64,000 nt of DNA from Novakomyces olei (GCA_016906335.1 JADEYG010000004.1:1339001-1403000), one strand, 5' to 3'; counted from the stretch's first letter, positions 1 to 12,020 are shown. Notes: generated from the letters alone by a model not told the origin. Numbers and translations: made by a program.

Positions 1-2249
1 GCACAGGTCTGGTTTGCGTAGCAGCGCCTGCACGTAAAATCGTTCCTGATTACCGGCGGCATTTGTTTCAATTGTATACACGCGGCTAATCTGTTTCGCA
101 AAATTAAAAGCGAAACAATATCTGACCGATTTTGATATACAATGGTCATTTCGTTTGGATCTGAATAATAAAGCAGACCTGCTTTAGTGTCAACCCCATA
201 TCGGTCGTTGACCATTAACGTATAGAGCATTATTTGAGCTTGATGAGAAATGTTTTGTGTAAGCTTTCCAGTTTTTAATTCAAAAGGAATTAAAACAGAC
301 GCAACTCTGTCCTCATTGGTGCCTTCAATTCGCCCTAGAAACGTCGCATCTATATTGCCTCTGAGCCCGAATCGCGGAGAAAACATGGTTTCCTCAATGC
401 CAAGTAAACGTTCAAGGTGAACATTTAAAAGTGCATTTGGTGAGGACGAAAATCGTGATTTGATCGTGGCATATTTGTTCATTTCCGGCCCATAATAGAG
501 TGAAGCCCATGATCGGAGTTTGGGGAAACTTGTACGCAATTCTGTGCATGCGTCTTTGAAATCAATCGGCTCACTGAGACAAACAAAATCCTTCAAGTTG
601 TCGAGTAATTTTTGCATCATTACTGTTTCCATTTTTTCGTCGGTAAAGTCCCGATCCGTTAAGCAAGACTGGAATATTTCGTGCAAAATAGTTCCCATTA
701 TAAGAGATTTTGAGAGTTTTGTAGAGTCTTTGAAATGCTCCTGCAAAGCCGCTTTGCGTAAGCACGTCGTACTATCCGCAATTTTAGTAGCAGAAATCAA
801 AAACTGAGGATGCAAGACCATATGGCCCTGGGTATCATCAATTATAAAAACATTATCTTGCTTTTCCCCCTCAAAGTATATACAGTCTCCAATGTCTGGT
901 TCAGAAGCGGCCCATTTGCCCAGCAGCCTTATCAAGACTGCAGTATTCTCTGTAGTCTCAACCAGGTTCAATAAAATACTTTCAGAACCGTAATCCGCAC
1001 TTGTAATACGGTAAACCGGTAATCGAGCCAGGCGACTGCATTTAACAGCTTGCTCGTCATCTGAGAAAAGAATATCATCAAAGTCCTCGTCTTTTAGTCC
1101 CCCCAAATCAGCATCAACGCTGTCCTGGCCGGCTGGGAGCAGAGTACCTGCTTCTTTAGCATTTGGATCCCTATTTATGAGGACATTGAGGCCAAGCTTT
1201 GATGGACAAGGCCCCGCTTTCTTTTCTCGTTTAGCAGTCAATTGCTCGCCGGGTCTTAGCTGCTCTCCAAACTCCAATTGATCTTTAGATTCCACTGGGC
1301 GCTCATTCTCTTGCTGATTTACTACTTTCCCAAACCCCAACGACTGACCTATAGTACCCGTGTTTTGCGTCAGAGAGGGAAGCACATTTCGCTCAAAATC
1401 TGCAATTGCGGAGAGCTCTTCTTCATCAAAACTGCCCAAGTTGTCCGCCTCAAAGGGCTCAGAATCACTGCTGTTACAGCTCTCAGGCCAGCTTACTTGT
1501 GCGGCAGGACTCTCGATAGAATCAACCAGGCACGAGACTCTTGTCAACGGCTGCGACTGGTCGGCAGAAACGATTCGCCGACGTTTAATTCTGTGTCCTG
1601 CCTCTTGAACACGCCGATCTGCATGTAAAAGGCTACTGTTCTCCCGGCCGGAGTCAAACGAATATTTTCTCGTTATAGGTGAAAACGCTCTAGCACTGTC
1701 CGTCATTGTGTTTGTGGTAACCTTGTTATTATCGCTAGTGCTATCCACACCAAATGCCTCCCAGACATCGGATATCGGGTCTCGCAAAGAAGGCGTGGTA
1801 ACAAGTAACTTGGCTCTCGAAGCGTCCTGCTGCTCATCGTTCAGAGACTTGAAAGCCTCTATTTTTTGAGGCGTTGTTTGCCAATGCAGAGCCTCGGGCG
1901 AAGAGGAAACTGCAGCATTACGAATGGTTTGCTTCAGCGGAGTACTTGTGCAGACATGGGAATCAGTCCGCAAGTCGGGATTGTCCTCCGTTACCGATCC
2001 CTCCGCTGGAAAAGGTTCCGTACTCGAATCGGCTTGATTGCTACGGTCTGCGAATTTGAACTTTGCCAGCTTGCGTTTAATATTCCCCTGCAAAGCTGGC
2101 GGAATCTTGTCTTGTGCAGTTGCCATTGAGGCCACTGGCCCAGGCTGCGGCTCTTTATTGCCAAACCTTCCGCTATAAAAGGCCGATTTATGACGCGTAC
2201 GCGACCGAGATGGCTGTTCAAAATAGCCTTCTTGCAGTCGCCGCTGCAT
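1..2249 (-). CDS. DNA2: DNA replication helicase/nuclease Dna2, N-terminal part (runs off the left edge)
   Basis: The minus strand is open from an ATG at 2249 to the window edge (749 codons plus 2 bases), with no intron seen. Dna2 trims Okazaki-fragment flaps and resects DNA ends. The first ~450 residues are hydrophilic and probably disordered. The RecB-like nuclease domain follows, with the first Fe-S cysteine in TTCLRKAAL (~residue 500), the GT-LHEIFQ motif, GLRGNIDATF (~630, catalytic Asp) and PFELKTGK (~655, catalytic Glu/Lys). HQAQIMLYTLMVNDRY comes next, and the remaining Fe-S cysteines sit in CRRCYANQTC (C-x2-C-x5-C) at the very edge. The superfamily 1 helicase half must lie outside the window. 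The ATG at 2249 is the first in frame; the codons just upstream contain no Met. The Fe-S/nuclease signature makes the family call firm. Confidence 0.95.
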   Translation of the reverse strand, partial: MQRRLQEGYFEQPSRSRTRHKSAFYSGRFGNKEPQPGPVASMATAQDKIPPALQGNIKRKLAKFKFADRSNQADSSTEPFPAEGSVTEDNPDLRTDSHVCTSTPLKQTIRNAAVSSSPEALHWQTTPQKIEAFKSLNDEQQDASRAKLLVTTPSLRDPISDVWEAFGVDSTSDNNKVTTNTMTDSARAFSPITRKYSFDSGRENSSLLHADRRVQEAGHRIKRRRIVSADQSQPLTRVSCLVDSIESPAAQVSWPESCNSSDSEPFEADNLGSFDEEELSAIADFERNVLPSLTQNTGTIGQSLGFGKVVNQQENERPVESKDQLEFGEQLRPGEQLTAKREKKAGPCPSKLGLNVLINRDPNAKEAGTLLPAGQDSVDADLGGLKDEDFDDILFSDDEQAVKCSRLARLPVYRITSADYGSESILLNLVETTENTAVLIRLLGKWAASEPDIGDCIYFEGEKQDNVFIIDDTQGHMVLHPQFLISATKIADSTTCLRKAALQEHFKDSTKLSKSLIMGTILHEIFQSCLTDRDFTDEKMETVMMQKLLDNLKDFVCLSEPIDFKDACTELRTSFPKLRSWASLYYGPEMNKYATIKSRFSSSPNALLNVHLERLLGIEETMFSPRFGLRGNIDATFLGRIEGTNEDRVASVLIPFELKTGKLTQNISHQAQIMLYTLMVNDRYGVDTKAGLLYYSDPNEMTIVYQNRSDIVSLLILRNRLAACIQLKQMPPVIRNDFTCRRCYANQTC

Positions 2250-2420
2250 CACGTCACGTTTGCCATTTGGCCATCGTCGATGGACGCGTAAATAATGAGA
2301 TTTGAATACTAAAATCGAAACAAGGAAGTGAAATAATAATAAAATAGTAATGATATTGTAATAAAATGCTGGTCAATAATAAAACTATAGATATTATGGA
2401 AAGACAAGGTGATGCCGGAC

Positions 2421-2460
2421 TAACCCAACTAACCCTAGCAAACCCTAGCAAACCCTAAAC
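2421..2460 (+). repeat. Degenerate telomere-like CCCTAA repeats
   Basis: The stretch holds four imperfect units of the form CTAACCC / AAACCCTAG, C-rich on the plus strand. It lies between the DNA2 start and the SEC24 relic. It resembles TTAGGG-type telomere repeat but is short and degenerate. Confidence 0.6.
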
Positions 2461-2694
2461 CTAATATAACCTTGGATTCTATACCAATCACAAGTACTAA
2501 AGCCAAACAGCTGAGCAAATATTAAACACAGCACGCAGGTTTCACGCGGGCTGCAAACTGCCAACATGGCGCTGTGCAATGTACGCACCACACAATAATT
2601 TAATGGCACAACTAACTGCAGATCCAAATCCCGCAGTGTCCTCAGCGGACGGAGTAGCGTCACAAGTTTCGTCGCTGAGCATTGACGGCTCTGC

Positions 2695-4104
2695 GTGTCC
2701 AAAGGCCAAGCCAGCCCGGCCTTTGACACGTCGTACATGCAGCCAACGGAGGCGCCTATACCCCACGAGCCTCGGCAGGATCAGGACGTTACAGACGTGC
2801 ATGTTAAATTAGAGCGATTGCCCTCGCTGCCAGAGGAAAAGGCAAAAGATCAAGAACGGTACAGGCTGCAGGTCTTTGATACTCTGGCCCACCGGGACGG
2901 GATGCTGCCGCTGGTGACTACAGACTACGTGGCAATTGATACGGGGATGGCTACGCCCAAGTTTGTCAGGCCGGCAACGACGTGCTTTCCGGTAACGGAG
3001 GGCTGTGCTCAGAGATGGGCAACTATACGCAAAAGGGCCCGCACGATGTGCTGTTTGGCTCAGTCGACGCAGATAAGACATTTGTATTATTGGCTGTACT
3101 GCGGCACGACGGCAGTAGGCTGAATACGAAACTGCTTGTTTACTTTTAAAACGCGTTACTGTACACATCGGCGGAGGGCCAAAGACGCGTCCGCTGCCAC
3201 AACTATGCTGTACGCGTCACCACTAGTCCGTATGACGTCATACGTGGGGCAGATTTAGACGCGATTGCGGGGTACATGTCGCGTCACGCGGTGGATGAGG
3301 CGCTGAAGCTGCCGCTGCGTGAGTGCGTGAGCATATTGCCGCCAGTGCTGCTCGTATACTGGCCGCCTATAAGCGTTACTGCACTTCTGGGGCAAGTAAC
3401 GCTGCTGAGGATAAAATGATTCTGCCTGAGAACTTGAAGTGCCTGCCTGTAATTGCCGTTGGCACTCGGCAAATGCCGAGCCTTCCGAGCTGGAGCTGTG
3501 CAAAGTGACGTGCGTACACAGGCCATGAGACTGCTGCATGGGCTCAATGCCCAAGGACTGGCACGCAAATCCTGGGGCTGCATGATCTGGATGAGGGCGA
3601 TGGGCTCCCTGACGATTCAAACCTGTTACAGTTGCCACTGGCAACGCGCGCTAGCCGGCACTTTTTTCTGCCAGGCGGTGTTTACCTTGTAAACACTGGC
3701 CAGGCCGGCAGTATGGCTTGCTCTACATCTGCGCTCAAACAAACCCGCTTCTGCTGCAGCATTTACTGGCTCCGGAGGCGCGTAGCCTGAAAGACTTTAA
3801 CCCACGCATGTTCACACTGCCGCCACTGGAAACAAGAGTGTCTGTGCAAACGCAAAACATCTTGAAATACTTGCAGCAGTTGCAGCCACAGAGAAACTGT
3901 ACTTTTGTACAGATAGCAAGGCAGGGCCTGGACGGTGCTGAGCATGAAGTGATGGTTTGTATGGTGGAGGATAGCAGTTTAGACTCGCCGGGGTACAAGG
4001 AGTACTTGTCCGCTCAACATAAGCAGATTCAGAATGATCTGAGCAATGCGAAACGGTCTGATGATGGGATTGATCTTACTAGTCTCTGCCACGGCCGGTT
4101 CTGA
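2695..4104 (+). pseudogene. Decayed SEC24C/D (Sfb3/Lst1-type) COPII coat gene
   Basis: Sec24 proteins are the cargo-binding subunits of the COPII coat on ER exit sites. Matches to the SEC24C/D branch occur in order but in changing frames. PLVTTDYVAIDTGMATPKFV (~2910-2975) is the conserved segment before the zinc finger. FGSVDADKTF and ALLYTSAEGQRRVRCHNYAV (~3090-3220) belong to the beta-sandwich. ILAAYKRYC (~3345) and AFRAGAVQSDVRTQAMRLL (~3480-3540) are from the helical domain, LGLHDLDEGDGLP follows, and GGVYLVNTG plus the last 128 codons (3718-4104) match the gelsolin-like C-terminus. Zinc finger and trunk are missing between ~2990 and ~3010. The frame changes about five times and a TAA at 3147-3149 replaces the residue before NALLYTS. 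A functional copy presumably exists elsewhere. The left end is uncertain; related sequence may begin near 2580. Confidence 0.85.
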
Positions 4105-4117
4105 TCAGTTTAAATGG

Positions 4118-4249
<132 letters not shown>

Positions 4250-5051
4250 ATTATTTTTTTTTTTTCATTATAAACTATTTTCTAAAAGTGACGCGGTTGC
4301 TTTGCGCAGGGAAACTAAAACAAAGTTATTCATGTTTAAGCATTATTATGAGACAAGCCTTTATTCGAGCTAATACAATAGCATTGATTGTGCTTGAGCG
4401 CTTAGTAGGAGCAAATTGCTCTTTTGCACGTTCGTCATGGCTGCCGTGCATATTTGTAAATAAAGTGCACATGACAAATTGTTCGTATAATAAGTACATT
4501 AGATCAAGCAGACTAAAGGAGACAACTAAATTTAAAGTACAGGACGAAAACCGTAAAGAGATAGGAACGGGACAAGGGCAGATTTTCCAGTCTTGTATGA
4601 ACTAGATAAGGCTTTATCAAAAGGAGCAAAGCCAACGGTTGTCCTTGTACAAGTGTTCCATGTCACGTGGCTAGCTCTGCTTAAAGATTGCCCTTGATTG
4701 AGAGAATTTAAAGCATTGACAACATAACGGTTGTCTTTATAACTGCGGGTTGACAGGCCTTCTACAGTCGAAGCAGTATTTACGCTATAGTCGCTATCTG
4801 GACATTGAGAACAAAGACAAAGTTATATTAATTGAATTACTAAAGCCAAAATTGCATCTAGAAAATCTCTTTGCTTCATTGACGCAGCAGCCCCTTAGCC
4901 CAGGTTTGACGGTGGGATAGAGTAAGCGAATATAGACGGAGTCCCACTCCTCTCTCGACTGTATATAAATCTCGAACTATTGCTTGGCGCCTTTATATTC
5001 CCCGGCAATGTTCTTCATGCCTCCTTGATCTGTTTTGTTACATGCTCAGTG
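4250..5051. other. Intergenic, no gene recognised
   Basis: No frame resembles a protein. A good TATA-like string (TATATAAAT, about 4972-4980) lies in it. It could be a relic promoter or part of a solo LTR, but no matching end repeats were found. Confidence 0.5.
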
Positions 5052-5549
5052 TTATGGTATATGAACAGAGACAGCGACACAGTTACTCCAGTCGCCCTCT
5101 GTATTATTATTATTATTATAGACAATAGCAGCTTCATCGTAATTGTAAGGATCGCCGATATTGCGGCAAGCCCACCATCCATCATCACTGCCATTAACCG
5201 TCAGCGTTCCATTGTTATCTAAGGCAAGTATAGATGAATCAGGGACCGACGGTGAGGAATACAAGTAGAGGGCTCCCTGGAGATTTTTTGCTAAGCCCGT
5301 CCCAAGCTTCAAATAATACTTCTGGTCCAAAGCTCTTTTCTCATAGATTTTACCATCCTCTATCCCAAAGGCTCCTTGCGTATCTCTAAAAATAATATTC
5401 TGGTCAGCAGTTACGTGCCTACCTCCGATATATAAACCCCAAATGTCAGGATCAGCACAGGCAATCAGTTCAAAGCTGTCATTACTTGGAGCGGCTTTGG
5501 CAAGGCTCAGAAGAGAAAAAACTGAACCGGCGGCCAGAGTAAACTTCAT
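5052..5549 (-). CDS. Small secreted protein, phiA-like cell-wall family (tentative)
   Basis: The frame gives 165 residues from the ATG at 5549. Another in-frame ATG lies 36 bases upstream (5585), but the inner one gives a textbook signal peptide: MKF, a hydrophobic core, then AKA-A cleavage. The mature part is acidic to neutral, with GALYLYSS, an LALDNNGTLTVNG strand pair, WWACRNIG and a closing NCVAVSV. Fungal phiA-type wall proteins share the pattern of a YLY segment, a 'D-NG-L' segment, a Cys-containing ACP/ACR segment and a final C-V motif, so that family is the best guess. A five-Asn run lies near residue 148. The likely role is an extracellular or wall-associated structural protein. A TATA box sits ~110 bp upstream of the chosen start. 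Confidence 0.7.
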   Translation of the reverse strand: MKFTLAAGSVFSLLSLAKAAPSNDSFELIACADPDIWGLYIGGRHVTADQNIIFRDTQGAFGIEDGKIYEKRALDQKYYLKLGTGLAKNLQGALYLYSSPSVPDSSILALDNNGTLTVNGSDDGWWACRNIGDPYNYDEAAIVYNNNNNTEGDWSNCVAVSVHIP

Positions 5550-5655
5550 TGTCAAGAATAAATTGAGAAAAATTTTAGCTTTCAAATAGAGGGTAGAACT
5601 GTGAATAATCGGGTTTTCGAGTCTGATGAATGCTCAAACGGCGGGGGCTCGTGTG

Positions 5656-5665
5656 CCTTTATACC
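5656..5665 (-). promoter_or_regulatory. TATA box of the phiA-like gene
   Basis: GGTATAAAGG on the minus strand lies 107-116 bp upstream of the ATG at 5549. That spacing would give a ~75-90 nt leader if transcription starts ~30 bp downstream. Confidence 0.5.
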
Positions 5666-5669
5666 GTCC

Positions 5670-6610
<941 letters not shown>

Positions 6611-6951
6611 ACTCGCCGACTCATTGACCGGCTAAGACAATTCAACCATGAGTGTCAGTTGTTTGACTTTTAGCTTTACAGAAACCTCACTCAAAAATAC
6701 ATAGTTACATATATATAGCTCAAGCGAACCCTCATACACTCGGGGGACTCAGCTAAAGCAATCTAGAGTTTCTAATTCATTTAATCTACCACAAGAGCAA
6801 ATTCCAACCTAATATCTTCAACAATATCATATATAGACCGAACATAATAAAATTAAAAGACGATAAAACTTGGCTTTCTATGACAACGTTCAATAATTTT
6901 ACATTTAATTTTTACATTTTATAATTTATCTCATCGAAGCTTTAGAGAAAA

Positions 6952-7717
6952 ATGCCTTCAGTCGCAGGCGCTGGCAGTACAAAGAACATATGGATCAGCG
7001 CTGGCGATGGCGAAATTGAACGCGTAAAGGTATTTTTCCGTTTTGTTATAGCGTTTGCTTTGTAGCTCGATATGAGAACTTTGGACTTAAAATTTCAGGA
7101 TTTTCTGGACTCTGGTATTGCTCCAGACGTGAAGGACGCACACGGTTACACGCCTTTACATGCGGCCGCAAGCTATGGTAAAGTGCCCAAAGCTTCTTTA
7201 TTCATTTTTCTCGAAAGCTTCTAACGTTTTTCAAGGGCGCACTGAATTATTACAACTGTTGGTTCAAAAAGGCGGCGATATCAATACCCTTGACGAAGAC
7301 CGGGAAACTCCTCTATTCTACTGTGAATCTGTGCCATCAGCTCAGTTGTGTATTGACTTAGGTGCTGATATGGGGCATCGAAACGCGGACGATCAAACAG
7401 TTGTGGAAAAGCTGGAAGAGGACGAGGATGCCGATAAAGATTTAGTACAGTTTTTAAGAGAAAAGCTCGGGCTGCCTTTGTTGCAGGAGGAGTTTCCTGA
7501 AAATACCGAGTTTCAGTACGCACAGTATCAGGCTCCTCAAGACTTGGCTGAGAATACGGTTCTTTCTACTGATGAGAAGGAAGAAGTAGACCGGTTGTTG
7601 GCCGCTGGAGGCGAAGAAAATGAAGGATTAATACGTGAAATACTACATCAAGCGGTGGGCCGGTGTTTACAGTCTGAAGATGAGTCTGCCCAAAGCAGCG
7701 CGCGCCAACGGATTTAG
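6952..7717 (+). CDS. Small ankyrin-repeat protein (yeast YCR051W / fission yeast P1E11.10 type)
   Basis: There are three exons, 6952-7029, 7099-7177 and 7236-7717, giving 212 residues. Intron 1 (69 nt) runs GTATTT...TTTCAG; intron 2 (58 nt) runs GTAAAG...CAAG with branch CTAAC. The N-terminus reads NIWISAGDGEIERVK, then DAHGYTPLHAAASYG and a second repeat with INTLDEDRETPLFYCES. These are two to three ankyrin repeats, followed by NADDQTVVEKLEEDEDADKD and an acidic C-terminal tail. The layout (start WISA-DG-IE-VK, then GYTPLHAAASYG) matches the conserved fungal ankyrin protein family, whose molecular role is poorly known. It is convergent with SCAP, with 221 bp between stops. Confidence 0.92.
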
Positions 7718-7938
7718 GAGATTAATAAAATAATTGTATATTTTGCTTTTCACAAGAATTAATTTTGTCTTGACAAATGCTCTCATAGATCTTTTAGTTT
7801 ATTATAAACATATAAATTAAAAACTAATTAAACATTTACTTTACACTTGTATTCAAAAAGATAATAAGGATGTTCCAAAAATTCACCTGACTTACTATTA
7901 CTACACTCATATCACATTAAATCATACAGACTCACACC

Positions 7939-10900
7939 TTAGCTAAACGAAACAGTCTCCAGTCTCGACTTTGCCTGTCGCCGCCTCTTTGCAAACTCAA
8001 TACTCGGATCAGCGTTGGCTGAACCTGCCTGTATATCAACTTTTGACAGAGGCAGATTCATTACCTCTAAATTATTACCTGTCGCAAATACAACCTTGCT
8101 TGCCGTAACCTGACACCGGCAACATACGTCGGATATCATTTCAAACTCACTGCCAATGCCTCCAAAAGCGTCTGTCTTGTCCAGTATGAAAGAATGCACA
8201 TTTCCAAATGGATCCATTCGCCAAATTTCCCACGAAGGAACTGGCCGAGGCGTTAATCCTCGATTGTTATTACTTTTATTATTATCATTACTATTATTTT
8301 TTTGATGATCATTATCGCGATTATCACTCGTATTGCCGCCTCTACTTTTGCGACTGCGGGTCGCTGCACGTCGTCGAAGTCTTGACCGGTCGGCTTGATC
8401 GCCCTCAGATTTAACGTAAGACATTTCCTCAGCACTATCGGGTCTCATTCCAAATATAAAGCCCCCAGCGGCTGTCATTTCCCAAGCGCCAGCATTCTTT
8501 TTCCAATGAGTTTCCTCCTCGTACCGACTGGCCGCCTGCAACTTATCTGCCTGCACTTGGGCCTTTTCATGTTCCAGCCCAAATTCAGTACTATCGCCTT
8601 CATTACCCTTGCTCGGACCAACGCTTTTCTCTTTACCAAAAGAGCCATTGTGCAATCCACCGTTTCTTTTACGTGTGTATTGATGAACGATCAACATTCT
8701 GCTATCTTCAACTTCATTGTAGGCAACAGCAATACCATCGAGCGATACTGCTCCCTTGTTGACACTGGCTGATCTAACAGAAATCCGTAGTGAATGAGGA
8801 GCAACTTGGCCCGTTCTAAACGAAACTAGAAATCGGCAAGATTCGGGTTCAAAAGAAAAAATTAATAGTTCAAGTGGAGCGGAGAGACCAAAGCAGGGCA
8901 GTCCATATATCGGATGGATATCGAGCACTTTAGCCGCCGGTGAATCTAGACTCTGTTCTATTACAGCATTCAACTCAAGATTTTGCCTCCACGGTTCTGT
9001 CAAACACTCTTTAGACCACACTGCGACCCGGTCCGTGCTCAACAGGCACACTAAACAAACCAGACTACGGCCCTTGATAAACATGGCCTTTTTAAAAAAT
9101 AGCTGAACTTTATCATGTCCATTTTTTTGAGGTCCCTTTTCAATTGCTTCAACGAGTGGTTGCCGTCTTAATTCCGTCCAGTCTATGATCGAAATTTCGT
9201 GAAGCATGCCGACCCTCGAAACGATGGCTAGAACGTCACTGGAAAGAGAAAAGCAGGAAATTATCCCCCGTTCAGCTGGCGGCCTAAAGCATTCAACAAA
9301 AAAATCCTGACCCAAGTCAAACACATCAATCTGCTGTTTCGAAATACACAAAAGCCGATTCAGTTTTCCGTCCCACACAGCATGGCGGGGCACAAAGGGC
9401 AGGCCGCTTATAGAAAAAGCGGTCAGTACAGTATTCGTGCAGAGATCAAAGAGAACACCGTTCCGGCTAAGATCTATTGTTAGCACTAATGAATCTGAGA
9501 CTGGAATTATTTCGACAATATCCAGTCGGCTGTTAGTCCAGAGCGTAGCGACTTCTATGGGCTCGTTATTGTGTGGATAAGCGTGCTTTAGCAATGCGCT
9601 ATCGTCAATCTCTTCCGGAGGGTCTTTCAACAGATATAGCTTGAGCAAAAGTGCAACAGCCACGGTTACTACGCCTTGAATTGTAAGGAAAACGTGCATA
9701 CTGTTTAAGTAATTTAAGCAAACTCGCCGCGATTCGTACAAGATTTCATTGGGTAGAAGGCGGAGAGCCTTGTCGACTAACAAAATGCGTGGTGTCACGG
9801 CGAGATTAAGTGATCGAGACTGATTTCCGCCGCCATTTTCGCTGTAATTTTGCAATAAAGATACAAGATCAGTTATTAGTCCCATTTCATGCGTTTTAAT
9901 ACGGGCAGAAAATTGGTTGGATAGTTTCAACAGGTAGGAATGCCCGACACGTTTTTGTTCGGCTGTAGCAGAATTAAAGTTTGCATTAAACAGGCTAGCG
10001 AAACCCATCCCGGAATCAAAGGCAATAGTATATTGCAGTCCAATTATAAGAAGTGAAAGCTGGTTTATATTAATTACATATGGAGATGAGACAAAAAAAG
10101 ACAAAAATGATCATGATTGATGAATTATCAAACAACTTGTCAATAAATAAAAGACGAAAGAAACTACTAAAAAGATCACTTCGTAAAATTTTAATGCAGA
10201 GAAAATGAAAAAGAGTATATTGTCTTACGATAAGAGTGCTCATAAAATTGGTAGACAATGGCAATTTGGACACTACCAATTTGTAAAATGGTATGATGTT
10301 CCGTGATTTGGTCTGCTTAATGCTGTTCAAAGCCGAGGCTGAGTCGTGGATAAGATCTTGAAGCTCGAGCCGCCGGATATCGACACTCTATTTCACGTGA
10401 GCCAATTGATGAAACTACATAATAGTAAAGGAATCTACAGCAATAACACAGTGCATAAACCCCTTAAAGTCAAAAGAGAAGTGTGTAAGCTGATAAAATC
10501 AATCCGTACCAAAATGGAACGAGAACCAGATTTCTATGCGAAATTCACAAACTTACCATTACAGCGGTAAAAAAAGTAAAAGTCAGAATAGCGTCAAAGA
10601 CAATTGCTAATATGATAAAATAGCAAAACTTCTCTACCCCGTGGGCAACAGACCGTGCCAAAACGAGTATCCATATGATGTTCACACTCAGACTTTTTAA
10701 AATGTGGGGACCGCAGTTCGATAGACCTGCCCGTTTAGAATGAACGAAGTGACCTAATTACCCTCAGATATCCGGTAGCGCGCAGAGGCCGAAGGAGTAG
10801 CGTGAATCACGGACTTTGTTAGACGGAACGTATTTTCCGTATCGATTACAGTAACGACAAACGGAAATACGGCACTGCAATTAGAACAAACGAACATCTA

Positions 10901-11685
10901 TGGATATACTTACGGAGGAATCAAGGACGAAGGAACATTGAGAAAGCATAGAACTGTGCGCGCGGAAAGAGAAGAGATAAGCACCTGTATGAAACTGGTA
11001 CAAGCAAGCCCAAATTTGGATTTAACCATTTGCAGCTGCTGCAGAGATCTAAAGGCATTAATAAAACCCCCCACACAAGAGGACAGCCATACATTATAAT
11101 ATAGACAAACATGAGAGCATAAGAGCTGCCAAGAATGGCTCTGTCCCGTATATCGTAACGTGTTGCCCGCGCGTTATATACAATTGGAGCATACTCCAGC
11201 GGCATTGCTGTCCAGTCTCCACGAGTCGCATTGAGCATAGTCTCAGCATCTGGCGCCTGACCACCACGGCCATGGTCGTAGTATATACGGCGCAGTGTCG
11301 GCAGTCTTGCCTTGTCTCCTGGTACGAACTGGCAAAGTGCTGAGTCGGCTTCTTGCAAGATTCCGAGCCGGTTAGGAGAGCGCCGGCACAGTGGAGCCGC
11401 AAAGGAGTATGCGACTCTGTCTGCCGATGGGAAAAATGACCGATTCCGATCGGAAACGATCATCAGCTCGTCAAAGCGCAGATTGACTTGATCAAACGGC
11501 GACACAGCAGTATCGAGGACCCAAGCATTTCCTCTCGAGAAGATGTTTTGCCGCCATAACATTTCCAGGCTGGGATAAATCAAAGCCAAGCTAGCAACTG
11601 TGCATGTCAAGATTACGGTTATAGGGTTGGACGCGACCCATCCGGCCCATTGACCGCATCGCCGTTGCACAACTTGCAGGCGCAT
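7939..11685 (-). CDS. scp1: SREBP cleavage-activating protein SCAP/Scp1
   Basis: SCAP escorts SREBP from ER to Golgi and senses sterol. The six-exon model is 11685-11093, 11048-10914, 10874-10762, 10726-10557, 10387-10229 and 10059-7939, giving 1096 residues (fission yeast Scp1 has a similar size). Introns are 44, 39, 35, 169 and 169 nt, all GT-AG and all needed to keep frame. The first TM segment is at ~21-42 and a luminal domain follows. The sterol-sensing domain (~190-345) contains ALMFVYIIISL, MVKSKFGLACTSFIQVLIS, FPFVVTVIDTENTFRLTKSV and FCYFIILAIVFDAILTFTFF. It ends in SVDIRRLELQDL, where LELQDL takes the place of the COPII-binding MELADL signal. After a luminal loop and a last TM (~530) comes a WD40-like region with a basic, Asn-rich insert. 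The ATG at 11685 is the first in frame; an upstream 5' exon cannot be excluded. Confidence 0.93.
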
Positions 11686-11810
11686 TAAGGAGCATACGCG
11701 GGAAAAGGTGCGGTCCCACGCGCCCACTGCGCGTTTCTGGTATGGCTCTGTTCGACTCGGAAAAGGTAAATTAGTATTTCTTGAGCTTATTCATAGCAAG
11801 GGTTTATTAC

Positions 11811-11840
11811 CAACCCTGACTAACCCTGACTAACCCTTTA
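11811..11840 (+). repeat. Short interstitial telomere-like repeat
   Basis: Three units of the form (CTAA)CCCTGA/CCCTTT sit in the 335 bp gap between SCAP and the monooxygenase. Orientation is the same as at 2421 and 33259. Nothing else is recognised in this gap. Confidence 0.5.
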
Positions 11841-12020
11841 CTAATACGCTATTTAATTAAATTTAAATTCTTGTAAACCTAGAAACAATTGCTTTTGAAA
11901 TTATAAACACTATATGGAACAACACAATAATACCTGTTCAAGCCAGGCGCAATAATTGTGAACGATCGACGCCGTTAATCATCTCCTAATCTGTCTTTTT
12001 AGCTTCTTGCCATCCATAGG

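Noticed and set aside
2200-2249. PIP-box (PCNA-binding) motif at the Dna2 N-terminus, QRRLQEGYF
   Set aside because: The spacing between Leu and the aromatic pair is one residue too long for the consensus.
4600-5050. Solo LTR between the GATT tract and the phiA-like gene
   Set aside because: A TATATAAAT box is present but no TG...CA ends or flanking duplication could be fixed.
10346-10570. Plus-strand frame with FHVSQL, like the end of a gypsy integrase
   Set aside because: It lies antisense to SCAP exon 5 and intron 4, and the minus-strand SCAP reading explains the sequence much better.
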